Positions 36,520-53,259 of a stretch of 64,000 nt of DNA are shown piece after piece. Position numbers and translations under genes: made by a program. The notes under the pieces were generated by a model. That model was given only the letters and a program-made list of their open reading frames with translations. It was not told the DNA's origin and did not search any database. This DNA comes from Neocallimastix lanati (nom. inval.) (lineage: Eukaryota > Neocallimastigomycota > Neocallimastigomycetes > Neocallimastigales > Neocallimastigaceae). The DNA lies in NCBI GenBank assembly GCA_016946835.1, contig JACVTC010000007.1:1107501-1171500 (forward strand), read 5' to 3'. How positions within the stretch are numbered: position 1 is the first letter of the stretch; every line of letters begins with the position of its first letter.

Positions 36520-37103
36520 TTAATCTATATGTATTACTTGTGATGATGAAGTAGTTGATTTTTTTTTAGTTTTAGATTTAGTTCCTGATCTTCTTCTAGG
36601 TATAGGTTCTACATATAAATCATCATCTGGATCTGATGGTATGGTTTCTATATCACTATCAAATAATGAGGAATAATCGGTAAGAGAACTATCATCATCA
36701 TAAGAATAAAGTTTATCCAAACTATAATCAACATCATCATCATTTTCTTTATCATTATTATAAAAAGTTGAATATCCTTTTTGTTTTTTATTATTTGTAT
36801 TTATAGAATCTGATTCAATTTTTCTTTTTCTAGATGATTCAATCTATATTTTTTTTTTTCCAAAATTTTTATATTATATATAAAATTAGAAAAAAAATAA
36901 AAAAATAAAATAAAATAAAATAAAATATATATTAATAAATAAATTAATAAATAAATAAACAATAATTAATATGACATTAAAGATGATAATAATTTTATAT
37001 AAAAAAATTTTATTTTTATTAGTTTTTATTATTTATTTATTTACCATAGGAATTAAAATTTCTACATTATTATCCTTTGGTTTAATATTCTATAATAAAA
37101 AAA

Positions 37104-37137
<34 letters not shown>

Positions 37138-37211
37138 AAAAAAAAAAATTAAATAATTATATTATATATTTATAATGAATTTTATTAATTTTATATTTAA
37201 ATATTATCTTT

Positions 37212-37248
<37 letters not shown>

Positions 37249-40200
37249 TGTTATTTTTACCTTACAAATAATAGATTTTTGATTTTGAACATAATTTAAA
37301 ATATTTTGGAAACAATTCTTCATTTCTTTAGTTGTTAATATACTTTTTATTGAATTAATTTCAGTAATTAAATCAATTAACAAAGAAAGATCATTCATTT
37401 CATTACCTTTAATCTTTCGATAGGAATTTAATTTATTTGTATAGATAATAGAGCGTTCCTCATCTAAATCATCTTCTGAAGAAGATAAAACTACAGGTTT
37501 TATTTTTTTATAATTAGATTTAATTAAAGTTTTAGATTTGGATTTAGATTTAGATTTAGATTTGGATTTGGATTTGGATTTGGATTTGGATTTGGATTTG
37601 GATCTTGAATAAGAATTATAACTAAAATCAGAATCAGAATCAATAATAGTAATACTTGAATCCTCTTTTTTATTATTATGTTCTTCAATTTTTTTTTCAA
37701 AATCCTTATTACTATTAATAGCAATAATCATATTATCATTATTTCCTTTTATGAATTCTATAACTTCGCTTCTGTATTTTTTTGGTTTATTCAATTCAAT
37801 ATTATCATTATCATCATTATTATTATTTTCATCATTAATTTTTTCATCTTTAATTTTAATCAATTTTTTCCTTCCTCTTCTTTCCTTCTTTTCTTTTACC
37901 TCTGGTTTATCTTTTTTTAATTTCCCACTTCTATTTCTTCCTCTTTTCTTTTTATTCTTCTCATCTCCATTAATACTTATTACATTTTCTTTAATAATAT
38001 CTTCATTATCCTCTTTTTTCTCTTCATCATCATTCAACAATTCTATAACATTATCCTTTATAACATTTTTATCTTTCGATAGTTCTTTTGCCTCAAGATC
38101 TTTATTACTATTATTTTTATCCTGAAATTGTTTTAAAGAATCATTATGAATTCCAATCAATGTGATTTTATCAATTATATCTATTTGATCATTATTAACA
38201 TCTGAAGATAAATATTCTTCATTAGAATCAATATTTCCCTGTTCGGAATTTCTTTCATTTATTTTTTTATAATCCTGATTCTGTCTTTCATTATTTTCAT
38301 TAAAATTTGAACTGGCAATATTATTTACATTAACATTTGTATCGTTAGTTCTTTCTTTAGGTCTAGTTTTTCTGCTATTGTTATCTAAATGGATGTCAAT
38401 TTCTTTTATCATTTTCTCAATATTTTCAAGTGATTCTTTATAACTTTTTCTCATTTTCATTTTATCATTTTTATTTATAACTTCATCTATTTCCATTGAA
38501 TCCTCTTTTCTTTCACTCTTTTCAATATTAATTCTCGTTTCACTTGAAATAATAATATCTGAATTTTCGTCATTTACCTTCTTATTATCTTTTATTAAAA
38601 CACCATTATTTTCTTTATCTTTTTTTATTTTTTCGTTTTTCATTAATATATTTAAATCATTATTATCCTGGTTTTTCCCATTTTCACTAACAATAACAGG
38701 TTCTTTACTAATTTGTTCTTCATTATCCTCTATAATTATTTCTTCTTTATTAATTTTCTTTTTATCTTCTAAAGTTTTATTTAATTTACTATCATCATTT
38801 TTTATTTCTTTATCTTTATTATTACCATTTTCTAAAATCTTTTCTATTCCTTTTTCGTCTGTTTTCTTTTCTTCACTGATATTTTTTATTGGTTCTTTAT
38901 TATTATTTTCAATGTCTATAATTTCTGATAATTTTTTATTAACTTTTATACTCTCCAAAATTTTAATCGATTCTTTATTGGGATTCTTTTCATTTTCTAT
39001 AATATCACTTATTTCATCTTTATTTTTCTTTTCATCTTCCTTAACTTTATCTACTTTATCTTTGTTTTCCTTTTCATCTTCTATAATTTTATTTGTTGTA
39101 TCTTTGACTTTCTTTTTATCATCCATAATTTCAATTAGTTTAGCTTTATTTTTATTTTCATTTGCTATCATTATATCAGCTTCTTTTTCATTATCTTGTT
39201 TTAAACTAGAAACCGAATCAATTATCATCTTTTCTTCATCTTGTTTTAAACTGGAACCAGTATCATTTAATATTTCTTTTTGAATAAATTCATTGATTAT
39301 TTGTTTTTTATTTTTATTTGGACTTGATATACTTTTTATTTCTCTCATGGAAACTTTTGATGGTGAATTTTTCTTTGTCGGCTTTTGCACTTTATTCAAA
39401 CTTTCATTTTCCCCTACTTCTTTTTCATTTAATATTTGATCAATATCCATAAAATCCTCATTATTATCATTTTTATCTTTTGTATCAATATCCATTTGAG
39501 CAATATCAGTATGATTTTTATTTTTAGAAGGTGATACAGTGTTATTTTTTGTTTCAATGGGTATATCTTTAGTTATATTATTTTTTGTTTTCGTTTCTAT
39601 AAGTAAATCATCATTATCAATTATTGATTTATTCTTTTTCAAATTATTGTCATCATTATTAGTATATTTTGATAATGAATTTATCATTTCTGAGGTTGAT
39701 ATAGTCGAAGAAGATAAATCATCATCATCGATAATTTCATTATTAATCACATCATTCATTTTTTCATCAATATAATTTTTATTGTTTTCATTTTTTTCCA
39801 TAGTAACAGATTCAGTATTTAAATCATCATTTTCAGATTGTTTTTCGTTTGATTTATTTATCAATGAAATAGTAGTTTTTTTATTTTCTTCATTATTTTT
39901 TTGGTTTTCATCTGTTGATACTCTTTGACTATCTTTTTCATTATCGCTTAATAAAATTGTATTTTCAATTTTCTTATTATTATTTAAATCATCAAATGAA
40001 TTTGCTGTTGATTTCTCATTATCTGTTTCTTTATTAGATAATGTCTTTAATTGACCTATTTTTTGATTATTTGATCTTAGAGATTTACGTGTATTACTTC
40101 TATATGAACTATTTACTGTTACTTTTGATCTAGATTTCGAATTAGATGTGGAAGCTTTCGCTGTCTTTGATAATGTCGCACTAAGAATATATGATTGAGA

Positions 40201-41104
40201 TGGTTTGGAGTAAATATATTTTGATGTTGTTATAACTGCTGTTGTTGTTGTACTTTCATCACTAGTTATTTGTTTTGCTGACACATTTATCTCATCCTTG
40301 GATGATTTTTGAAAATTATCTTTATTAATATTTTTTGAGCTTGATACATTATCAATTTCTGATTTTCCTGTTTCTGATGTATTTTTTAATTCTTTCATAT
40401 CAAAAGATGTTATAATTTCATCTAATTAAATATATATATATATTTATTAATTTATAATCAATAATAAAAAAATTTTTTTTTACTATACATGAGATATATA
40501 ATTTATTAGGGTTTAATAAATATATAAATTTATTATTCTTACTATTAATTTTTGTTTCAAGTTGATTTACTTTATTTGCTGCCTGCTTATCAACCTCTTC
40601 TTTATTATTCATATCGACTTTTTCTTTAACAAATTCTCTATCAATAGATACAGAATTAGAAATGTCTATTTATTTTTAAAAAATTAGAAATAAACAATTA
40701 AAATAAATATTTTTATATTTTTTATTTTAAAAAATTCCATTTATTAAATATATATTCATAAAAAATATTATTAAATAAAATTTCAAATATATATAATTAT
40801 TTACCTTTATCTACTTTATTTTTTTCTTCTATTTGCAATAATTAAAATGAAAATTATTTTTTATAAATTTTATTAAATTTAAACGAATTTATTTGAATTA
40901 ATTAGAATTGAAATCCCATAATTTTATTTTAAAGTATTTATAAATATATATATATATATAATAAAAATTATAATATTATATACATATAAATAATTTAATT
41001 ATTAAAATCATTTACAATAATAATTTAAAAAAAAAATAATAAATTAATAAATATAAATATATTAATTTTAATTAAAACAATTCACCATTTATATTTGAAT
41101 CCAT
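36520..41104 (-). CDS. Large charged nuclear-type protein with AT-hook-like and Lys-Ser repeat segments
   Basis: Six exons (41104-41086, 40828-40805, 40665-40543, 40421-37261, 37089-37045, 36843-36520) join in frame to give 1231 aa. An in-frame Met at 41137 would add 11 residues. Most of the protein is disordered, rich in Lys, Glu, Asp and Asn. Recognisable parts, by order: Ser/Thr-rich start, long charged middle with repeated MDID words, basic AT-hook-like patches (KKRGRNRSGK and ERRGRKK), a pure Lys-Ser repeat about 20 residues long (hexamer GGATTT on the plus strand, 37533-37604), an acidic Ser patch (VVLSSSEDDLDEE), a predicted helical pair (LLIDLITEINSIKSIL and MKNCFQNILNYVQNQ), and an acidic C-terminus ending in basic RRRSGTKSKTKKK. 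This layout (AT-hooks, charged linkers, C-terminal helical bundle) is reminiscent of LEDGF/TFIIS-N-type chromatin adaptors, but the helical part is too short to be sure. The function is unknown. Confidence 0.7.
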
Positions 41105-41802
41105 TTTTTTATTTTCCTCTTTATACACTTTCAACATATTATGATATAAGATTATTTGTTTTTTAAATACGATATAATGATTTTAATGATATATATATAT
41201 TATTTATATGGAATATATTGAATATATTATATGGAATTATATAATTTTATTTTAAATAAAATTAATAATTATACTTTCATTTTATTGAATAATGAAATAC
41301 TTTTTCCAAAATAAAATAGTATATATAAATAAGAATAAGTGAAATAATAAATATAAATAAATTGAGTAAAAAAATAATATTAAAAAAAAATCTCAATTTC
41401 ATTTTAATTTTTTCCTATAACATACAATTAGAAACAAGTAATATATTGGATTGTGACTCTTTTATTTACTTTTCTTTATTTTCTTAAGTAGAATTTACAA
41501 TATTATTTGTTAACTAAAAATGATTTTCTATTACTAATTTTTAATTACCAGGATTCTTCATATATAGATTATGTAATTTAAAAATAAATAAATAAATTGT
41601 AAATAGATATTTCAACAAATATATATATATTTTTAAAATAATATATAATAAGGGAAATTAAAATTTAATTATTGTAAGAATATTTAATAATTAAAGATTG
41701 ATATTTAATAATTAATATATTTATTAATATATTTCAAAATTTATATATAGATTTTATAATTACCATATCTTTTTAAATATCCAAAAATTAAATATTTTTA
41801 TT

Positions 41803-41862
<60 letters not shown>

Positions 41863-43835
41863 AAATTTTTAATATGATAAAATTAATTAAAAAAAAAAAA
41901 ATTAAATGGTTGATTCATATAAAAAAAATTATTACTGTAAAGTTTAAATATTCAAAAAAGTAAATTTAAATAGACTTCTTTTTAATTAAGTCCTCATTTT
42001 TTAAATAAATGATAACTAAATACCAATTCTAGACTAGTATTTTCTCTCATATTTAATATATTAACTTTCCTTAACAATTCATATATTATAATAATAATGA
42101 TTAATAATTATAGCTATAGGAAATCATTTAATATAATAATTAGGCAATCTTTCCATTTACATTCATCAAAGATAATAGATAAATAAATAAGTAAATAAAG
42201 AGAAACATTTATTATTAAGTACTAATATGACTACTTATTACACTAATATAATATATATATATATTTATATATATATTTAATAATTTTAATTAAAATATTA
42301 TATAATTGAAGTACTTTTAATTATAATTAAAAAAAAAAGAAAAAAAAAAAATTGATATTTATAAAAAGATAATAATATATAATTATGTATAAATCATATA
42401 TTTGTATTATTTTCATTTCATTTTATATCCCTTTAAAATTTTTAAATAAAAAATAGCATATAATCTACTTTTTTAATGAATTTTTTTTTTTTAGCATATT
42501 TAAATTTATAATTAATTATAGAAATAATATTAAATTTAAATGATATAAACATAATAATTTCTTATTAGTTTTAAAACATCAATATATAAAATTATTTAAA
42601 TATTAACCCATTAAAAGTACAATATTGTATTTCCTATATTTATTATTAATATTTTATTATAAATTTTTTATTATATATAGCAAAGTACTAGATTTAATAT
42701 TTCATTTTATATAAATTTTTTTAAATATATTTTATTAAATATATATATTAAAAAGTAAAAATAAATATAAAACTGAAAATATTGAATGTGTATGAATAAA
42801 TGAAATAATCATTACGGAGTTAGGACAATGAAAGAAAAAGATGAAAACAATTTAATTAATTTATGTTAATTATAGACATTAAATTATAATTTATATATAT
42901 ATATATATCATCAAAAAATATTAACAATAAATGTTATGTTTTCTTCTTTTTCTTTTCTGATACATTTTCATAAATAAGCTGATTTAGTTTCAAAGGAAAG
43001 AAAACATATTTTACTATAACTAAAATAATAATAAAAAAAAAAAAAAGCAATTAAAACTACTTTGTAATTTAATAAAAAAAAAAAAAAAAGATCAATTTAA
43101 AATATAAATTAGAAATATATATAATAAATTCATATATATATTATATATATAACAAAAAAAAAAAAAATGAAAGAAAGAAAGAGAAAAAGAATAAAATTTT
43201 GATTTATAATTTAAACTTTTTATAATTTATAATTTAAACTAATTTATTATATTATAATTTAAGTATATTTAAATGTTGGTAAATATTTTTAGATATACAA
43301 ATATCACAATGATACATAGAATAAGCTATTTAACACAATACTAGTACTTTTAGTTAAAAAGTTTTTATATTATTAAAAGTTTATAATTAATATTTTTAAA
43401 TTTTAAAAAATGTATATTGTATATTTCAGAAGATCAATCGTAAAAAAAAAAGTTTATAATTAATAAATATAAATAGCATAATATTTGATATTTTTATTTA
43501 TTATTATCAATATTATGGCAATTTTGTACCACATAAAATTTTCTTAATTTTTACTGTTTATTAATTTTTAAATATAATATTATAAATAAAATTATTTAAA
43601 ATTTATTTTTAGCTCTTTTAAAAAAAAAAATAATAATAATAATAATAGTACTTAACCTAATATTCTTCAGTAGTTAATTAATTAATTAATATCATAATTT
43701 ATAAAAGAAAAATAGCTAGTGAGAGCAAATATCTATTTATTTTTAATATTAATATTTGCTTGTTTGATTTAAAATAATATTAATTTATAATTGATAAAAA
43801 ATCTAATAAATGGACAATAACAATAATATAAAAAT
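41105..43835. other. Gene-free region with a 54-nt poly(A)
   Basis: It contains a run of 54 A at 41807-41860 and otherwise simple A/T sequence. It is the shared 5' region of two divergently transcribed genes. No other coding sequence or RNA gene was recognised. Confidence 0.6.
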
Positions 43836-46688
<2,853 letters not shown>

Positions 46689-49575
46689 TAAGTAATTAAA
46701 TAAATAAAAATTAATGTCAGTATTTGTTAATTTTTCATAATAAATTTATAAAATCCTATAAATCATGATAAAATAATAAATATATTACAAATTTTAAACA
46801 CTATCATTTTATTATATTTGTATTATTTTATTAATAATAAAATTATTAAATTAATATTTTTATCGTACATTTATACAATTCTATTATTTGTAATAATAAA
46901 ACTACATATAAAAAAATATAAATAAATATATATATATATATATATTTTAAAAATATTTGTAATTTAACATTATAATACATATAATAAATAAAAATGAAAA
47001 TAAAATATTAAAATTAAATTGTTAAATAATATTTTTTTTTTTATTTTCAATAAGAGCATAATAAGAGAAAAAAGTAATAATGTCCCTAAACTCTTCAATA
47101 GTAAGTTATTACTTACTTTAACTGACTTAAACGTTTCGACGTCAACACGTACACTATCCCTTAGTAAGACTAATTTAGCAAGATTATGTCATAATGACAT
47201 GATCAAGGTTTGATCCCCTACTAGTGATCTCCTTAAACCATCTTGGGGATAAGACAACGATACAGTCCTCCAAAATCAATGTGTAATCAAATTATTAACT
47301 GTATTTGACTTGTATAAATGTTCCTTTTTAATTTAAAATCAGAACCCTTAATGTGGGGAAAATCATAAAGAAACAAAACCTCATGAGTATACTAACCTTA
47401 ATCCAGATTCCTGATATACCCATTTATAACTGTATCTTTGGTACCAGTTATTGTTAAATATCGTAACCTAACATTTCCAGTAAAAGATAATATAATAATA
47501 TAATTAATGTAAATTTATTAAAAAATAAAAGTTAATAAGAAAAAAGGTAATATAATGTATTGTAAATAAAATTTTTTTTAAAAGAAGCGTTATAAAGTTA
47601 TAAATTTAATTTTGTAAAATAATAATGCTTATTGAAAAAAATATTCATCAATATTAAAAAAAAGATGTATTATCTCTAGATAAAATTGTAATGTATAATA
47701 AACTATTCTTCTACTATTGGTGTTAGATGAATAAAAAATTTAATTACACTAATTCCTCATATAGGTATCAATCAAATATTAGCTCTTTTAATTATAAATG
47801 TTTTATATTCAGGTCTTTTATAGAGATAGCTCAGGAGAATAACAAATACAAATATGTTTTTTTTTTTTTTTTTTTAAAAAAAAATTCATATTTTCTGGTA
47901 GGCAAGATTAAGATTGATTTATTAAATGTAATATCATTTATTAATAGTTAATGTGACAAATATAGTATAATAATAAAGTATCATAATATATTAAAAAATT
48001 GAAAAATTATCAAAATCAATATTTTCATTTTTTTTTTTATATTTATTCATATTATAATAAATAATTAGATAAAATAAACTAATATATTAGTAATAATTAT
48101 TTTTTATTCATTTTAATTAACTTTCGATATATAAAGTTAATATAGTAACATAATATAATGATAGAAATCTATAAAATATATTTAAAGAAATTTAAAGAAA
48201 AATATTTTAATCTTTTTTAATTATTTAAAATAACTAAAATAACTATCCCAAATATATCCTAATCTTTATAAATATTATTCTTAAATATATTTATTTTATG
48301 TATGATAATAAAAATATAATTATTTTAATTATTAATTATTTAATAGTATATTAATAAAATATATATTAAAAAATATATATATATTTTTTTATATAATATA
48401 TTATATTTTATATGATTAAAAAGACAAAAATAATTAGACTTTCGATTTATTAATAATGTTTTTTTATTCTTATAATAAAGATTTAAACATAATATAATAT
48501 TTTAAACTTTATATAAATAAAAAAAAAATATAATATTATAATATTAAAAAAACGTTAACTTTTTATATATAAATTTTTTTTTTTTTTTGATTAAATTTGA
48601 TAAATCATTTTTTATTGGTCTATTTTTAATATTTTTGATACATTAAATATATATATTTTTTTAGTGTAAAATATAAATTAAAAAATATTTCTAATACATT
48701 ATAATTAATAAATCTTCTCTAATATACCTAATAAGTTTATTTAAAAATACATTTTTAAATAATTTATAATAGCTTTAATAAATTAATGTAATTCCATAAA
48801 AATTTAATTACTTTTTTTTTTTTCTTTTTAAATATTCATATTTTTACAAATCATTATAATAATTCATGTTATTTCAATATATCAATGTTTTTTTTTTTTT
48901 TTTTTTTTTTATTTTTTTATTTTTTATAATTATCTTTTATTAATCATTTTGAAAAATATATAAATTTAATTTTAGTATTTCAAATTATAGTTAAATAATT
49001 TCATGCTTTGTAAATATTTATTCAATTATTGCTTTGAATTTATGAACTTATATACTTTAATATTTATGCTAGTTTATAATAAATAAAATTATATATAAAA
49101 TTATTATATATACTACTTTAAAAATATATAATATTTATTTATTTATTTTAGTACATTAACTTTTTTACTTAAATAATTTAGGATATGTTTTCCGCAAAAA
49201 AAAAAAAAAAAGATTTTTATTATTGTAAAATAATCACGTATATTATTAATATAAATAATTTTAATTGTTTTTATAGAATTTTTTTTTTTTTAATTTTTAA
49301 TTTTTTTTTTGATATCCGAACGGACAATTGTGATCATAATATATATATATTATTTTTTTAAAAAAAATTTACTTAGCATACTGATTAGTAAAAAGTATAA
49401 ATATAAGGAAAAAAGTCTTCAAAAAATAATTTTTTTTTTTTTTTTTCACCAGTTTTATTTGTATAATATTAATATTAATTATATTTAAAATATAATTATT
49501 ATATATACTACTTTAATATTAATATTTAACAAAAATAATATATTATTCTTATTGATATAAAAAAGGAAAAAAAAA
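46689..49575. other. Gene-free region with a GC-richer island at about 47060-47480
   Basis: Most is simple A/T sequence. The island at 47060-47480 has coding-like composition: in one plus frame it reads NVPKLFNSKLLLTLTDLNVS and KTNLARLCHNDMIKV before a stop, then further interrupted words. It includes a segment at about 47180-47225 that resembles the 3' half of a tRNA (see findings). Around 47727-47951 another open frame contains a poly(T)-encoded Phe run and is probably spurious. No family was recognised. Confidence 0.4.
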
Positions 49576-51582
49576 ATGTTGACTTCAAGACCATATAAAT
49601 CTTTTTCTTCAAAACAAGTGAAATATGATAAAGAAGATGAATTTTTATCAGATTTAAATACAGTTAATATAGAAATTCCTATTAGTATTGATAGCGATTT
49701 TATTGATTTATTGAATGAAGATCCAAAAGGAATAATAAATTCTAAAGATTGGAAACAGTTATTATCTTTAGAAGGTTTAGGATTAGATTATTTGGATATC
49801 ACAAGAAATTATTGTGATGTTGTTAACTATGGTTCTGATCATAGCATTGATCCAAATGCTAATTTTGCTATTGGTAAATATAGATTTTATACAAAAGAGA
49901 TTTATGAATCACTGGCCCCACATCAAAAACTAGTAAATGTTTCTCAATTTTTCACACACGTAAAAGGTCTTTATGGTACTGAAAAAGCAAAAAACTTATT
50001 CCGTTCATGGATATGTGGTGATAATTATCTTCATGATTCTTGTTTTTTATTTGTACCTTATTGTTATGCTATGTCCGTTGAGCCAATTGTTAATAATGGT
50101 ATAGTTTTTAATAAGCAACTTCGTTCTCTTCCTCCAAAACATGCTAGAAGTTTCATTGGTCAAGTTGCAGAAACTGTTACTAGTATGTCTCAAGAATTAG
50201 CTGGTGCAATTGCTATTGCTGATATTTTTGCTTATTACACTTACTTTCTTCAAAAAGAGGGAATTGAAACCTTAGAAGGAAATAAAGAAAAATCTTTAGA
50301 GGTTGAAAATGATTTCCAAAGTTTAGTTCATATTTTAAATTCATCCTATCGTTCTAATGGACAAAGTGCTTTCACTAATATTTCCATTTTTGATATGCCA
50401 AGTTTAGAACATTTATTTGGTGAACTATATTTCCCAGATGGATCTAAACCAAATTTAAAATTAGTAATGGAAGTTCAAAAGATCTTCTGTAATTGGTTTT
50501 CACGTGGTCAATTAGAAGATCAATTTTTACCATATCCATTCCCAGTTGTTACTTTAAATTTAAAAGTAAATGATAATAAAGAAATTGTTGATCAAGAAAC
50601 ATTTAAATATTTCTGTGAAATTAATTTAAATGGTATATTTAATTTCTTTGTTAGTGACTCTAATAAATTAGCATCTTGCTGCCGTGTAGTTAATAATCTT
50701 AATGTTCATATGAGTGTCTTTGGAGAAGGAGGAGTCAATATTGGAAGTTTAAGAGTAGTAACTCTTAATTTAGCTCGTATTGGTAATTTAGTTGGTAAAG
50801 AAAATGGTGATATTAATACATTTTATGAAAAATTAGATGTTCAATTAGATAAAGCTTATCAAATGCTTTTAGCGCATCGTGAATTTATTAAGCTTCAAAT
50901 TGCAAGAGGAGCATGCCCCTTCTTTAGTAAACAATTAGGATTTATGTTTTTAGAAAGATTTTTCCTTACATTTGGAATTAATGGACTTTATGAAGGATTA
51001 ATGGAAATGGGTTATGATATGTTAGAGGAAGATGGTTTAGAGCTTTCACGACAAATTTTGAAATATATTAATAACTATGCTAATTCCAAATGCGATCTTA
51101 AAGAAAAGATCTTATTTAATGTTGAACAAGTTCCAGGAGAATCATTGGCGATTAAACATGCCCTTAAAGATAAGATTGTTTGTGGAATGAACTATTCTAT
51201 CTATGCTAATCAATTTGTTCCATTATGGTCAGATATTAATTTGGAAAAGCGTATTAAGATTGATGGAGATCTTACAAAGTATATGAGTGGAGGATGCATT
51301 TCACATATTAATTTAGTTGATCGAATTGGTAGTGCTCAACAAATGGAACAAATTGTTGGTTATGCTGTTAAAAATCATTGTGAACATTTTGCTATTAATT
51401 ATTCTTATAATCAATGTAAAAATGGTCATATTACCATATCTGGAACAGCAGAAGTTTGTCCAATATGTAGTGATCGAATTATTAATCATATTACAAGAGT
51501 TGTTGGATACTTTACATCAGTTAGTGCATGGTCACCAGGTCGTCGTGAAGAATTCAAGACAAGAAAATTTACTAAATATTAA
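49576..51582 (+). CDS. nrdD: Anaerobic (class III) ribonucleoside-triphosphate reductase, copy 1
   Basis: An intact, intronless 668-aa glycyl-radical enzyme. It makes dNTPs from NTPs without oxygen after a partner radical-SAM activase (NrdG, not in this window) forms the glycyl radical. Visible sites: the first conserved Cys in PYCYAM (Cys163), the active-site thiyl region ASCCRV (Cys368-Cys369), NVEQVPGES (514-522), SGGCISHI, a zinc site Cys614-x3-His618 ... Cys628-x2-Cys631, and the glycyl-radical loop RVVGYF with Gly644. The N-terminus has no ATP-cone (no V-x-KRDG-type domain), so overall-activity control by ATP/dATP should be absent. No organelle presequence is evident. A second copy lies 5 kb downstream in the same direction. 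Lack of introns among intron-rich neighbours, and the rarity of class III enzymes in eukaryotes, point to bacterial ancestry. Codons favour A/T-ending forms such as GGA and AGA. Confidence 0.95.
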   Translation: MLTSRPYKSFSSKQVKYDKEDEFLSDLNTVNIEIPISIDSDFIDLLNEDPKGIINSKDWKQLLSLEGLGLDYLDITRNYCDVVNYGSDHSIDPNANFAIGKYRFYTKEIYESLAPHQKLVNVSQFFTHVKGLYGTEKAKNLFRSWICGDNYLHDSCFLFVPYCYAMSVEPIVNNGIVFNKQLRSLPPKHARSFIGQVAETVTSMSQELAGAIAIADIFAYYTYFLQKEGIETLEGNKEKSLEVENDFQSLVHILNSSYRSNGQSAFTNISIFDMPSLEHLFGELYFPDGSKPNLKLVMEVQKIFCNWFSRGQLEDQFLPYPFPVVTLNLKVNDNKEIVDQETFKYFCEINLNGIFNFFVSDSNKLASCCRVVNNLNVHMSVFGEGGVNIGSLRVVTLNLARIGNLVGKENGDINTFYEKLDVQLDKAYQMLLAHREFIKLQIARGACPFFSKQLGFMFLERFFLTFGINGLYEGLMEMGYDMLEEDGLELSRQILKYINNYANSKCDLKEKILFNVEQVPGESLAIKHALKDKIVCGMNYSIYANQFVPLWSDINLEKRIKIDGDLTKYMSGGCISHINLVDRIGSAQQMEQIVGYAVKNHCEHFAINYSYNQCKNGHITISGTAEVCPICSDRIINHITRVVGYFTSVSAWSPGRREEFKTRKFTKY

Positions 51583-51669
51583 GAAAGGATCTTTATATAA
51601 ATATTTTATATAATCTTATAAAAAATAATAATTATTTATTTTATATATCTACATGTTACTTTAAATCAT

Positions 51670-51708
<39 letters not shown>

Positions 51709-53228
51709 TTAACTAATTTTATATTTAAACAAAAAATTTCATATTTAATTTAAAATTTTATAATTAAATTTATTATGTATTTATTTAGTTAGATTTGTTA
51801 AATAAATCTAGTTATTAATTTATTATTACTTTAGTGATTAATATTTATATCAAAAGATAATATATAGTATATAATACGCCTTAAAAAGAAGGTGTAGGTG
51901 TTATATATATATAAATAAATTAGTAAAAAACATCTACTTTTGTATTTTTTGAATGAAAAATGTTTTGTACAAGGACTAAAATAATAAAAATTGTTTAATG
52001 TTAAAAAAAAAATATTTATATACTTAGATGAAATATAATGATGATTTTATTATTTTATGAGTATTAGCAACGGGTTAAGGTTACAAATATCAAAATAAAG
52101 AATTAATATATAAATATATATATATAATATTTAAGATAAATTTTATATAAAAATTTATATCTATTAATATTTTATTAATAAATGTGATAATTATTTGTAA
52201 GGAATAAAGTATAAAAATATTAGTATTTTATCAAATAATAGTTTAAATTATTTAAATTATTTAACAAATTGTATAAAATATTTATTTATATCAGTATTAA
52301 AAAATTATTTTTGTTTTAATGTTATAATAAATATAATAATTTTTATTTTTAATTTTTTTTTTTTCTGTAAAAATTCTTTAATAAACAAATAAAATTTTAC
52401 ATTAAAGGAAGTATATATAAAATTTACAATAAAAAAAATAAGAAAAAAAAAAATTTTTTTTTCATTGTCCAAACTTAAATTTAATTTTTATATAAAAAAT
52501 TCAATTAATAATAAATATAAATAATATATTTATAATTTAATATTAATATTAGTCTTTACAGATTTTTAATAATAATAAAAAATAGGTTTATTATTTTGAA
52601 TTAATAATTATAATAGACTTTTTGAAAAATAAAATATGGAAAAAGTAAAATTAATAACTTTACCATTATTTATTAAAATTAATATAATAAATATTTAATA
52701 CAATTTTTCATTAAACCTTTTTTACAATTTAATGTTTTTTTTTTTGTTTTTTTTTTTAAAACGATAAATAAATATAACTATTTATTTTTTTTCTTTTATT
52801 GAAAATCTATAAAAAAGGAAATTAATTTAAATACATAAATAAATAAATAGATAAATGAATGAATAAACAAACAAATGAATAAATATATTATAAATAAATA
52901 TATAATTTTATTATTTAGAGAGTATAAATAAATGGTTAATAAAGATTTAAAGAATTACATGTTTTTATATTTAATTGTGGCTTGTTCTAGATATATATTG
53001 AATATTTAATTTGTATTTACAATAATGTAATTTAATTCAATATCTTATTTAACTATGGCTAAAATATAATTTTTTTAATTAAGTTTTGGTATAAATAAGT
53101 AAATAAATAAAAAAATAAATAAACAAATAAGCAAATAAGCAAATAAATAAATAAATAAATAAGCAAATACATAAATAAATGGTGGCAAAGTAATTAACAT
53201 AAATAGTCATTTTTTATTAGTATTATTA

Positions 53229-53259
<31 letters not shown>

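Noticed and set aside
47180-47225. Functional tRNA-Met
   Set aside because: The D-arm is not recognisable, the T-stem lacks pairs and the acceptor stem does not close; at most a pseudogene, kept only as a low-scoring finding.
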